A stretch of DNA of 60,476 bases. Origin: RGIG3528 sp045598045. GTDB lineage: Bacteria > Bacillota > Clostridia > Lachnospirales > Lachnospiraceae. Positions 51,939 through 60,337 of this stretch are shown in pieces. The notes under the pieces were generated by a model. The model searched no databases. It had not been told where the DNA came from and saw only the letters and a program-made list of their open reading frames with translations. The DNA lies in assembly GCA_045598045.1 (NCBI GenBank), contig JAZLLG010000019.1, positions 1 through 60,476 of the forward strand, in the 5' to 3' direction. A program made the translations under genes and the position numbers. The number at the start of each line of letters is the position of its first letter. Within the stretch, counting starts at the first letter, position 1.

Positions 51939-53927
51939 TTACCAGTCCCAGTCATCGTACCAGTCGTCTTCATACCAGTAGTCGTCGCCCCAGTACCAGT
52001 CATCCCAGTCGTAATCTCTCTCGTAGTACCATGAATTCCAGGAATCTTCATAGTCGAAGTCATCCCAGCCCCAGTAGTCATTGTCGTCGTACCAGTAATC
52101 GTCGTCATAGCCATATTCCCAGTCATACCAGTTATAGTCGTCTTCGTAATCGTCCCAGCCGCTCCACTCATCGTCCCAATCGCTGTAGTCGTAGAAGCTG
52201 CTGTAATTGGATTCGCCTACAAACTTTTCAAGCCAGCCTATGTATTCGGAGTCAAAGCCGCAATTTTCGAGAATAGTCTTCAGGTCATCGTAAAACATAT
52301 AGTCGCCGTAAGGAAGCGTGACTGAAATGCCTGTAAGATTCTCGTCTCCCAATGTCCTTCCGACATACAAAAGTGTATTGTTCACTGCCGAAGCCAAAGC
52401 TTTTGACTCGTCGGAATCAATGTTCTGTGCCAGTGCCATTATGTCAGTGATGTAATAATCCGAAAGGGTTGTGTCATCACTTTCATCGGAAAGCCAGTCG
52501 GAAAAATAGCCGAAGCGAGGATGCATCTTGCCGCGTGCTTTAACCTGACGGCTGTAATTGTTGCCCATCAATGCGTCTTCGTTCGCGTATGCAAAATCCT
52601 TCCAGGCCGTGTAAAGAACCTTAAGCTTTGACTGGTCCACAAGTGCCAATATTCCGTCATCACCGTACTGCTGCGCTTCATTCTCCAAAATCATATCGTC
52701 GACGATTTCTTTCGCAAGCTCAGGAGTAGAAATGGATGGGTTGGCATAGAGACTCTTCAGCCAGTCCGTATAATACCAGCCGAGACCGGACTCAAAGTCC
52801 TCCGAGAGAATCATATAGTCACAGTAATCATAAAGCGCACAGCAAATCTCAAGGGAAGACATTATACAGCAGTCCATTCCGATGAAATCAAAAACAACGC
52901 CTGAATTTCTTAATGCACGCTGTATTTCGTCAGTAGTTAGCATTCCCTCTTCATTGTACTGGTCGTAGCCGAAGCCATAAACGGGGCCACCTCCATGATT
53001 CCAGAAAAGAAGGATGTAGCGGTCGGCAGGATAGTTCTGCGCAGTCCATATGATAAAGTCGGAAAGAGTCTTTTCTTCAGTACAGTCGAGCTGGGAAAGT
53101 TCTTTTACGGTTTTAAGTCCACTGCCGGAAAGCTCGTGAATCTGGGTCTTTTTTGAAGAGATGTTGTAGTCCATCCACCTCTCCGTGCCCATCGTCTGAA
53201 CAATGACGTTAACCTTATCTGACGAGCCGGCCTTTATCATTTCCGCTAAGTCGGTGGTAGCTTCACCACTTTCGGACTCAAGGTCCGAGCCGTTCATATA
53301 AACCATAACGGTTACGGTGTCTTCTCCGTTACCTTTAAGTTTTACAAGAGGTTCACGTACAACATCCGATCCAAAAGCCATTGCCACAGCGTTGGTAGAA
53401 GCAGTCGACACTTCTGTGGGCACCGGTGTTTCTGTCGGGTATGCAATATTCAGCACGGGATCCTGTGATACAGGAGTCACCTGCACTGTAGGGTTTTGAA
53501 CAACCGGTCTGTCATCTTCTTTGATAATGAAAACAACAAACAGAATAACAATCGCCAAAACAAGCAGAGCAACAACGATGCCGATTGAAAGAGAAACGAT
53601 GCAGCATGTGCTCATTCCTTTCTTTTCCTGCGCGCGCTGAGGCTGCAAATTTGATGCGGCAGGTGCACTGTTTGAATTTGATGTCTCTGTTCCGGACGCA
53701 GACGCTACCTTTTTATCGTTTACATTTGTTTCCCATGTATCATCTTTCCACTCGTCGTGTTTTGGTTCAAAACCTTCCACAGGCCTTCCGGGATCCTGAT
53801 TGAACAGATTTCCGGTTTGATTCTTTTTTTCGCGAAGATCCTTTTCGGAAAACTTGAGCTGGGCACCGCACGACTCACAAAACTTGGAACTATCTTTATT
53901 TTCAGCACCACAATTACTACAGAACAT
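51939..53927 (-). CDS. Membrane-anchored clostripain-like protease with zinc ribbon and Trp/Tyr/Asp-rich tail
   Basis: A 662-residue protein. Residues 3-20 form a zinc ribbon (CSNC...CESC), residues ~106-136 one membrane helix, ~140-178 a Pro/Thr linker, and ~195-570 a C11 peptidase domain with His311 (LLFWNHGGG) and Cys354 (MDCCIMSS), the usual catalytic dyad. The ribbon would be cytoplasmic and the protease outside. Residues 573-662 are a low-complexity tail of 17 Trp, 19 Tyr, 30 Asp and 6 Glu, ending DDWDW, unlike anything I know in the family. A protease that cuts after Arg/Lys is the family expectation; the substrate is unknown. A promoter lies at 53970-53998. Confidence 0.85.
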   Translation of the reverse strand: MFCSNCGAENKDSSKFCESCGAQLKFSEKDLREKKNQTGNLFNQDPGRPVEGFEPKHDEWKDDTWETNVNDKKVASASGTETSNSNSAPAASNLQPQRAQEKKGMSTCCIVSLSIGIVVALLVLAIVILFVVFIIKEDDRPVVQNPTVQVTPVSQDPVLNIAYPTETPVPTEVSTASTNAVAMAFGSDVVREPLVKLKGNGEDTVTVMVYMNGSDLESESGEATTDLAEMIKAGSSDKVNVIVQTMGTERWMDYNISSKKTQIHELSGSGLKTVKELSQLDCTEEKTLSDFIIWTAQNYPADRYILLFWNHGGGPVYGFGYDQYNEEGMLTTDEIQRALRNSGVVFDFIGMDCCIMSSLEICCALYDYCDYMILSEDFESGLGWYYTDWLKSLYANPSISTPELAKEIVDDMILENEAQQYGDDGILALVDQSKLKVLYTAWKDFAYANEDALMGNNYSRQVKARGKMHPRFGYFSDWLSDESDDTTLSDYYITDIMALAQNIDSDESKALASAVNNTLLYVGRTLGDENLTGISVTLPYGDYMFYDDLKTILENCGFDSEYIGWLEKFVGESNYSSFYDYSDWDDEWSGWDDYEDDYNWYDWEYGYDDDYWYDDNDYWGWDDFDYEDSWNSWYYERDYDWDDWYWGDDYWYEDDWYDDWDW
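51942..52211 (-). repeat. Region encoding the Trp/Tyr/Asp-rich tail
   Basis: 270 nt coding for the 90-residue acidic aromatic tail. Units such as DYW, DDW and YDDW recur without fixed period, and codons vary between GAC/GAT and TAC/TAT, so it is not a simple recent DNA duplication. Confidence 0.85.
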
Positions 53928-53969
53928 TTATTCCCCTCCTTGGATTGCAAATTGACAATCATCTTTTTC

Positions 53970-53998
53970 ATTATACAGAGATATTTGAACTATTACAA
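53970..53998 (-). promoter_or_regulatory. Promoter of the clostripain-like gene
   Basis: On the minus strand TTGTAA (53993-53998), 17 nt, TATAAT (53970-53975); AAGGAGG precedes the ATG. Confidence 0.65.
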
Positions 53999-54000
53999 TT

Positions 54001-54031
54001 AAAAAAAAGGGAACAACCTAAGCTGTTCCCT
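54001..54031 (-). terminator. Terminator of the acyl-CoA synthetase gene
   Basis: AGGGAACA / TGTTCCCT stem (54008-54015, 54024-54031) followed on the minus strand by seven T residues. Confidence 0.9.
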
Positions 54032-54044
54032 AAAAATAGCATTA

Positions 54045-55697
54045 TTACGATCTGTTTTCCTGCTCAACGAGACGATCGGCGCCGTAAATCTTACGAAGCT
54101 TCGGCTTCTCAATCTTTCCTGTGGCATTTCTCGGAATGTCTGCGAAGATAACTTCCTTCGGTCTCTTGTAGCGGGGAAGTCCAAGACAGAATTCGTCAAT
54201 TTCCTCTTTTGTTGCGGACATGCCTTCTTTGATTTCAATGATGGCAGCGGTCTTCTCACCAAGTCTGTGGTCCGGAAGACCAATAACGGCAACGTCTTTG
54301 ACCTTGTCATTCTTTCTGATGAAGTCTTCAATCTGAACAGGATAAATGTTCTCACCACCGCTGACGATAACGTCTTTCTTACGGTCAACAAGGAAGATAA
54401 AGCCGTCATCATCCTGCATAGCCATATCGCCGGTAAAGAGCCAGCCGTCCTTTATGGTCTCTGCTGTAGCTTCGGGGTTGTTGTAGTAACATGTCATAAC
54501 GCCGGGGCCCTTTACACAAAGCTCTCCGACCTCACCCTGAGCAACTCTCACGCCAATCTCGTCAACAATCTTTGTTTCCCAACGATATCCGGGAACGCCG
54601 ATAGCGCCGACTTTATGGATGTTTTCCATACCAAGGTGAACGCAGCCGGGGCCTGTTGACTCTGAAAGGCCGTAGTTTGTATCATACTGATGTGCGGGGA
54701 AGTACTCCTTCCAACGCTTAATAAGTGAAGGCGGAACGGGCTGAGCACCGATGTGCATGAGTCTCCACTGATCAAGCTTGTAGTCCGAAAGCTTAATGTC
54801 CCCACGGTCAAGCGCATCGAGAATATCCTGTGCCCAAGGAACAAGAAGCCATACTATTGTGCACTGCTCGTCGGAAACAGCACGAAGAATCGTTGCGGGG
54901 CTTGTACCCTTAAGAAGAACAGCCTTGCTGCCTGCAACGAGCGAGCCCATCCAGTGGAACTTTGCACCTGTATGATAAAGGGGCGGAATGCAGAGGAAGT
55001 TATCTTTTCTTCCGGTTGCGTGATGGATGCGCTCCATCTCCGCTGCCTGTGAAAGGCTCAAATGCTTGTGAAGGATAGCCTTCGGGAAACCTGTTGTACC
55101 TGAAGAGAAATAGATAGCACCATCATCTTCGAGTGTAAGGGGAACCTTCGGTGCACGGCTGGAGCAGTCTGCTACAAGTTCTCTGTAGCTTTCCGCAAAG
55201 CCGGGACATCCGTCGCCAACATAAATCATAAGTCGTCCCTTGCTGAGACGATCTGCATTAGTCTCGATTCGTCCGATGAACTGCTGTCCGAAAACAATGG
55301 CATCTACCTCTGCCAGTTCAGCGCAGTAAAGGATTTCTTCAGCATCATATCTGAAATTGAAGGGAACTGCAATTGCGCCTGACTTTAAAACACCGAAATA
55401 AATCGGAAGCCAGTCAAGGCAGTTGTACATAAGGATTGCAACCTTATCCCCTTTCTTGATTCCTCTTGAAATGAGCATGTTTGCAAAACGATTTGCTTTT
55501 TCATCGAACACGCTCCATGTAATTTCACGTCTGTAGGGCTTGAAACCTTCAGGCTGAATGAGCTCGTACTCCTTCCAGGTTGTACGTCTCTTATCGGGCT
55601 CATCCGGATTTAACTCAACAAGCGCAATTTCATCCGGAAACTCTCTGGCATTTCTTTCAAGGTATTCCGTCACTACGACGTCTTTTAATTCTTCCAC
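54045..55697 (-). CDS. AMP-dependent acyl-CoA synthetase/ligase
   Basis: A 550-residue adenylate-forming enzyme that activates a carboxylic acid to acyl-AMP and then acyl-CoA. Phosphate-binding loop YFSSGTTGFPKAILHKH (~195-212), NYGLSESTGPG, GWLFTGDMAMQDDDGFIFLVDRKKD and catalytic Lys region NATGKIEKPKLR are intact. The chain-length preference cannot be read. The GTG start at 55697 is chosen since GGAGGT lies 8 nt before it; a longer ATG reading adds 38 atypical Cys/Lys-rich residues. The gene is alone on its transcript, with a conspicuous palindrome just upstream of the promoter. Confidence 0.9.
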   Translation of the reverse strand: MEELKDVVVTEYLERNAREFPDEIALVELNPDEPDKRRTTWKEYELIQPEGFKPYRREITWSVFDEKANRFANMLISRGIKKGDKVAILMYNCLDWLPIYFGVLKSGAIAVPFNFRYDAEEILYCAELAEVDAIVFGQQFIGRIETNADRLSKGRLMIYVGDGCPGFAESYRELVADCSSRAPKVPLTLEDDGAIYFSSGTTGFPKAILHKHLSLSQAAEMERIHHATGRKDNFLCIPPLYHTGAKFHWMGSLVAGSKAVLLKGTSPATILRAVSDEQCTIVWLLVPWAQDILDALDRGDIKLSDYKLDQWRLMHIGAQPVPPSLIKRWKEYFPAHQYDTNYGLSESTGPGCVHLGMENIHKVGAIGVPGYRWETKIVDEIGVRVAQGEVGELCVKGPGVMTCYYNNPEATAETIKDGWLFTGDMAMQDDDGFIFLVDRKKDVIVSGGENIYPVQIEDFIRKNDKVKDVAVIGLPDHRLGEKTAAIIEIKEGMSATKEEIDEFCLGLPRYKRPKEVIFADIPRNATGKIEKPKLRKIYGADRLVEQENRS

Positions 55698-55782
55698 TTG
55701 ATGTACCTCCGAAACAAACGAGCAACTACAAAACAGCTTTTGTATTTTGCTTCGTATTTTGTTCTTTAAAAAACATGTTTGT

Positions 55783-55811
55783 ATAGTACATCCATTTCGA
55801 TAATTAAGCAA
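55783..55811 (-). promoter_or_regulatory. Promoter of the acyl-CoA synthetase gene
   Basis: On the minus strand TTGCTT (55806-55811), 17 nt, TACTAT (55783-55788). The predicted leader is ~80 nt. Confidence 0.65.
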
Positions 55812-55817
55812 GCACTT

Positions 55818-55835
55818 TTTCGCTTTAAAGCGAAA
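55818..55835. promoter_or_regulatory. 18-bp perfect palindrome, putative regulator site
   Basis: TTTCGCTTTAAAGCGAAA lies 6 bp upstream of the -35 of the acyl-CoA synthetase promoter. Perfect symmetry and position fit a dimeric activator or repressor; the regulator is not known. Confidence 0.55.
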
Positions 55836-55908
55836 TAAATTTAAACCGTAAAAGTATTTTGACGAAAATCGGATTATTAATTCGAGCAGGCCGGCTCCAA
55901 CGAGAATA

Positions 55909-55940
55909 AAAAAACCCCCACCCGGAATCCCGAGCGGGGG
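55909..55940 (-). terminator. Terminator of the Big_2 protein gene
   Basis: On the minus strand a GC-rich hairpin CCCCCGCTCGGG...CCGGGTGGGGG followed by TTTTTTT, 10 bp after the stop codon. Confidence 0.9.
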
Positions 55941-55950
55941 AAGTGATTAA

Positions 55951-58719
55951 TTAATATTCACTGTAAATTGTGTTGTTGTTTTGCAATGTTGCTGCAATGC
56001 TTACCCAACCACCATTACCGGCCTTTGTTTCAACGTAGAAAGTGATTCTGCTGATGTTAGCATAATCGTAGCCGTTTACGGAACTTGTACGTGCTGTCCA
56101 CTTAACAACAGCCTTCACACCATATTTAGCGAAGTCACCTTCCTTGGCAATAACGATGTCCTTCTCGGTTGCTCCGTTATGGATGGTGATAACTGCATGC
56201 TTCTCAAGCCAGCTCTCCCAATCGGAGTCACTTGAAGGAATATAATCAGCGGTCATATTTCCACCGAATGTAACAGTTGCTGTAGAAACACTTGTTGTTG
56301 ATGCATTAATGCTGAAGCTCTGTGAAGTACCGATAGTCTTCTTGGTTTTCTTACCGTTCGAGCCTTCCTCAATCTTGTAGAAAGTAATCTTTACGGTCAT
56401 ACTGCCCTGTTTTCTGAGAGCTGTAGCAATAGCATCCTCATCAGCACCGCTGACAGCATCTCTTACCTGAACTGTAACGCCGCTTCCTGTCGCATTAATC
56501 ACGCTGTCTTTATCATTCTTGATTGCGTTGTATGCATCTCCGGAGCCACTGATGGAAACATCATAGTAGTAGCCCGCATCCATTTCGTCTACTTTCTTTG
56601 TAGAATCCCACTTTGTGAAACCTGCTGATAAAGGATTACCATAGGCACCCTGATACTGTTCAACTATGCTTGCTCCAACTGTGAGCACGCCGGATCCGGC
56701 CAATGCACCGAGTGATGTTGCTGAATCAGGATCCTTTACTACAACATATGTAGGTGTATGTTCCTTAGAGAAGTTTACAATCTTAATGGATGTTGTAGGT
56801 CTCTTGAACTCTTTTTCATTGTAATCGAAATTGTATGTGAAGCAAGGTTCAACAGTAACAGACTTATAAGGAACATCTTCACTTTCCATGCCGCCGGCAT
56901 ATTTAAGCTTAAGTGTTAATGTCTTTTCTGTCTCGTCTCTTTCCCATGTTCCATAGAGCCAGTCAACTTCGCCTGAACCGCACTTTACTGTGTAATCACA
57001 ATCGCTTAATTCAGGAAGAATAACGTTGTTGTACTGGTCAACGATTGTGTAAACAATTTCAAGAGAATCAAAGCCTGCACCGATTGAAGAAATAACGTTC
57101 TTCTGAGGTCCGACAACCTTTGCAGTAGCATTTGCAATGTATGAAGGAGCCTGAACCGTAACGTTGAAGCTTCCGAGTGTTGTCTGTGTTTCACGCTCTG
57201 TATTGAAGTATACAAGCTTGATGGTTGCTGCACCCTGATTGTTTGTGTAAAGGTTGCCATCGTCATCTACTTCAAGAACAGCGGGGTTGCTTGATGTGAG
57301 CATGAAGTAGCCGTCCTTAGGCTCTGCAGCAGTACCTGCTACAAACTCATTAACCTTACCTAAGTTATCTGTAAGCTTGAATGCGATGCACTTTACATCA
57401 TCACCGTAAGGTACTGTAAGGCTTCCCGACTTACCATCAGAGAATGTCTTTCCGGGATCTACGATTCTTGCTTCTGCAGAAACGAAGTTATAAGGAGGAA
57501 CGGTTCTTGCTGTGATAACTGCGGAAGATGTGATGGTCTTGCCGTTTACCGTAATCTTTGCGGTAACTGTGGCTCTTTCGCCTGCAGCTCCCATGTAAAT
57601 GGTGCCGTCATAGATTTCGCTTTCACCGAAGTCATCCTTAACGGAGAGTGAAGGTGTACCCTTTACGAGAATGCCGTTTGCATCGTAGCATGCGGCCTTA
57701 ACCTTAACTTCTTCGTACTCGTAAGCTGCGCCTTCAACATCATTACAGCTGTATGTGATTCTGATGGAAGAAGCTGCACCGTTGGATGCCTTGAAGGTGT
57801 ACTTATCGTTACCGTTTGTGATGGTGTACTCTTTACCGTCTGTGAAGTCAAGTGAGAACTTAACTGTCATCTTGCCGTCCTTAAGATCGGACTTTGTTGT
57901 GATGTAGTTTGCACCGTCCGCAACAGCAAGGTTGATTTCGGAAGCCTTGATGTTTGCGTTCTTGAAGGTGATTTCAGCTTCGTTGTAAGCTGTCTGCTTA
58001 ACTGCGAAAGCGGTTGTAAGCTGAGGTGTAGGTGTTACTGTACCTGTAGCCTTAGGTGTAGGTGTTGCGGTAGCTGTTGTGCCAACCGTAACCGTACAAG
58101 GCTTAACGTTGAAACCAACTTTACCTGTCTTCTTATCGATAAGTGTGAGAACAATCTGACACTGACCTTCTGCACGTGCTGTAACGAGACCATTCTTGTC
58201 AACTGTAGCAACTGCTTCATTTGTGGAAGCCCATGTACCTGCATAACGTGTAGCTGTCCAGCCTGTAGCACCGAGGAACTTGAAGTCAACCTGCTTGCCG
58301 GGCTGAAGATTGTATGCTGTGTACTTAATGCCTGTGTACTGTTCAGCAAGGTATACGTTGTAGTCGTCTGTTGTAACGATTACTGTTGTGGGGATGGATG
58401 CATAACCCTTTGCCTTGTAGATGATTGCTGCGGAGCCGACGCCCTTGGCTGTAACGACACCGTTCTTGTCAACTGTTGCAACAGCCTCGTTGGAACTTTC
58501 CCAACCCTGGCCTGTTGTTTTATAGTCTCCGACACCGTAGAACTTAAGGTCCTGCGACTTGCCGAGTTTAAGCTCAAACTCTGTGATGCACTCAGAAGAG
58601 CTCTTGGCTGTCTGAAATGCAAGTCTAGCTTCTTTTGCTGCGTAAGTTGCTTTTGCAGGGATGAGTGTTAAAACCATAGCTGCAGAAAGAACAAGCGCAA
58701 GTTTCTTGAATAATTTCAT
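55951..58719 (-). CDS. Secreted protein with bacterial Ig-like (Big_2) domains
   Basis: A 922-residue exported protein with a signal peptide (residues ~1-28, cleaved near TYAA). Two Big_2-type Ig domains lie in residues ~45-215, each ending SSNEAVATVDKNGVVTAKG or close to it, followed by a TPTPKATGTVTPTPQ linker and several more beta-rich modules up to residue 922 (one weaker Big_2 copy, SSNPAVLEVDDDGNLYTNNQG, near 490). No sortase signal, S-layer homology or membrane anchor is visible at the C-terminus. Codon use is strongly biased, suggesting high expression. It may be an abundant cell-surface or secreted adhesin-like protein; function unknown. Confidence 0.87.
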   Translation of the reverse strand: MKLFKKLALVLSAAMVLTLIPAKATYAAKEARLAFQTAKSSSECITEFELKLGKSQDLKFYGVGDYKTTGQGWESSNEAVATVDKNGVVTAKGVGSAAIIYKAKGYASIPTTVIVTTDDYNVYLAEQYTGIKYTAYNLQPGKQVDFKFLGATGWTATRYAGTWASTNEAVATVDKNGLVTARAEGQCQIVLTLIDKKTGKVGFNVKPCTVTVGTTATATPTPKATGTVTPTPQLTTAFAVKQTAYNEAEITFKNANIKASEINLAVADGANYITTKSDLKDGKMTVKFSLDFTDGKEYTITNGNDKYTFKASNGAASSIRITYSCNDVEGAAYEYEEVKVKAACYDANGILVKGTPSLSVKDDFGESEIYDGTIYMGAAGERATVTAKITVNGKTITSSAVITARTVPPYNFVSAEARIVDPGKTFSDGKSGSLTVPYGDDVKCIAFKLTDNLGKVNEFVAGTAAEPKDGYFMLTSSNPAVLEVDDDGNLYTNNQGAATIKLVYFNTERETQTTLGSFNVTVQAPSYIANATAKVVGPQKNVISSIGAGFDSLEIVYTIVDQYNNVILPELSDCDYTVKCGSGEVDWLYGTWERDETEKTLTLKLKYAGGMESEDVPYKSVTVEPCFTYNFDYNEKEFKRPTTSIKIVNFSKEHTPTYVVVKDPDSATSLGALAGSGVLTVGASIVEQYQGAYGNPLSAGFTKWDSTKKVDEMDAGYYYDVSISGSGDAYNAIKNDKDSVINATGSGVTVQVRDAVSGADEDAIATALRKQGSMTVKITFYKIEEGSNGKKTKKTIGTSQSFSINASTTSVSTATVTFGGNMTADYIPSSDSDWESWLEKHAVITIHNGATEKDIVIAKEGDFAKYGVKAVVKWTARTSSVNGYDYANISRITFYVETKAGNGGWVSIAATLQNNNTIYSEY

Positions 58720-58803
58720 TCTTTAGTCCTCCTATTCAGTATTTGGCCATGCTTTCGGCAGGAAAAGCCGGCCCATAATAAAGAAATCCTTTACCCTGGC
58801 AGG

Positions 58804-58832
58804 ATTATAACAAAAGTAAAAAATAACTTCAA
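58804..58832 (-). promoter_or_regulatory. Promoter of the Big_2 protein gene
   Basis: On the minus strand TTGAAG (58827-58832), 17 nt, TATAAT (58804-58809). The ~80-nt leader contains a foldable segment (GGCCGGC...GCCG...GGCC, 58745-58775) before TAGGAGGA. Confidence 0.7.
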
Positions 58833-58903
58833 CAGAAAACCCGAAAAATTCACATTTCGGTTTCAAAAAATCTCCAAAAAAAATTCTTTTATTTTTGCTT
58901 AAT

Positions 58904-58932
58904 TTGACTTGTATTTCAGACCGCGTTATTAT
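58904..58932 (+). promoter_or_regulatory. Promoter of the GGDEF-EAL gene
   Basis: TTGACT (58904-58909), 17 nt, TATTAT (58927-58932). AAAAGAGG lies 5 nt before the ATG at 58975. The 255-bp region between the two divergent genes shows no other motif. Confidence 0.7.
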
Positions 58933-58974
58933 TAGGAAAGTAGTGGGTGTTTTCAAAGAAAAAAAAGAGGTCGC

Positions 58975-60303
58975 ATGAAACAGGTTAAAGTGCTGAACCG
59001 TGACTTCATACGGTTCATTAAAAGCCGGAATATCGAAGAACATGACAGTCTTACAAAGCTTCCCAACAGAAGGGCTATGTATGCTCATTATGTTGAGCTT
59101 CCAAAAAATTCCGTTATCACCGTAATGTTTATCGATATCGACAATTTCAAACGAATTAACGATGTTTACGGACACACCGTCGGAGATGAACTTCTTTGCG
59201 TTCTTGCGGGGTACTTCTGTGAAAAGCTTCCCGAAGCTGACATTTTCCATGCCGGCGGCGATGAATTCATCGTGTTTTTGAAAGGTGAACGTGAAGATTC
59301 CGATTTGCTGAACACCGTAAGTCTCATTTCCTCAGACCTTTCTTCCATCAGGTTCAGGAGAGAAGTTCTTTCTCTCGTTTCCTTCAGCATCGGCATTGTT
59401 GCAAATCAGCCTATAACCACAGGCCTGGACAACATTCTGAATCGTGTTGATGCCGCATTGTATCATGCAAAGGAAAACGGAAAGAACTCCTGCGTAATGT
59501 ACAAGTCTCTTGAAGAAGAAGAGAAACGTAAGAAAATCATTGAAGACGAAATGGCCGCTGCCCTTTCCCACAATGAATTTGTTCCTTATCTTCTTCCGAA
59601 AATCAATCTGAAAGACGGATGCGTAATCGGAGCCGAAGTGCTATGCCGATGGAATCACTGGATTGACGGTCTTCGTATGCCTTTGGATTTCATGACGGTT
59701 TTTGAAAACAACGGTTTCATTACAACCATCGATTTCTATATGTTCGAAGAAGCCTGCAAGATGAAACAGACTTGGACGGATACACCTATGGAAAGCCTGA
59801 TTCTTTCCGTAAACATTTCCACTTTGAACCTTTCCTTCAGTGATCTTGTTGACCGGCTTACGGAAGTAGCCGACAATTATCACGTTCCTCACGACCAGCT
59901 TGAATTCGAAATTCCCGAAGCAGCTTTCCATGAATGCAAAGGAATGGTTGAAAGTACAATTAAGCAAATGGTTTCAAAGGGCTTCCTCGTTTCAATCGAT
60001 GATTTTGGTTCAGGAAGCACAACTCCCGCACTGCTTGCGGATCTTCCCTTCCAACATGTTGATTTTGACAGAGGCTTTATATCTTCCACAACAGCTACGG
60101 AAAGAGGAAAAGTCATTCTCAAAAATATTGTTCAACTTTGCAAGGATATGAAGCTTACAACACTTGCCGAAGGCGTTGAGACAGCGGAACAGATTGACGC
60201 CCTTAAAAACTGCGGCATAGACAACGCGCAGGGTTACTTCTTCTCAGCACCTGTACCCGAAGAAGATTTCATCAAATACGCCTTAAGTCATTATATGGGA
60301 TAG
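58975..60303 (+). CDS. GGDEF-EAL protein with probably inactive EAL domain
   Basis: A 442-residue cytoplasmic c-di-GMP protein with no sensor domain. The GGDEF domain (residues ~25-175) has an intact GGDEF at 94-98 and no RxxD inhibitory site. The EAL domain (~190-440) reads EVL at 221-223, keeps Asn280, Glu312, Asp342-Asp343 and the AEGVE Glu, but the conserved Lys of the LKID motif is Asp363 (VDFDRGF). Since that Lys is needed for hydrolysis in studied EAL enzymes, the domain may bind rather than cleave c-di-GMP. Net activity is probably synthesis. A short imperfect hairpin (60305-60325) follows the stop. Confidence 0.9.
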   Translation: MKQVKVLNRDFIRFIKSRNIEEHDSLTKLPNRRAMYAHYVELPKNSVITVMFIDIDNFKRINDVYGHTVGDELLCVLAGYFCEKLPEADIFHAGGDEFIVFLKGEREDSDLLNTVSLISSDLSSIRFRREVLSLVSFSIGIVANQPITTGLDNILNRVDAALYHAKENGKNSCVMYKSLEEEEKRKKIIEDEMAAALSHNEFVPYLLPKINLKDGCVIGAEVLCRWNHWIDGLRMPLDFMTVFENNGFITTIDFYMFEEACKMKQTWTDTPMESLILSVNISTLNLSFSDLVDRLTEVADNYHVPHDQLEFEIPEAAFHECKGMVESTIKQMVSKGFLVSIDDFGSGSTTPALLADLPFQHVDFDRGFISSTTATERGKVILKNIVQLCKDMKLTTLAEGVETAEQIDALKNCGIDNAQGYFFSAPVPEEDFIKYALSHYMG

Positions 60304-60337
60304 TCAGGCTTGCTTGCAGTGAGCCAATGTGTTTGCA

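Noticed and set aside
58720..58803. Riboswitch in the leader of the Big_2 gene
   Set aside because: Foldable GC-rich stretch of ~40 nt but no match to c-di-GMP, cobalamin or other cores; too short for those classes.
58732..59250. 172-residue minus-strand reading frame
   Set aside because: It is antisense to the GGDEF-EAL gene and its promoter region; no ribosome binding site, and the protein has no domain.
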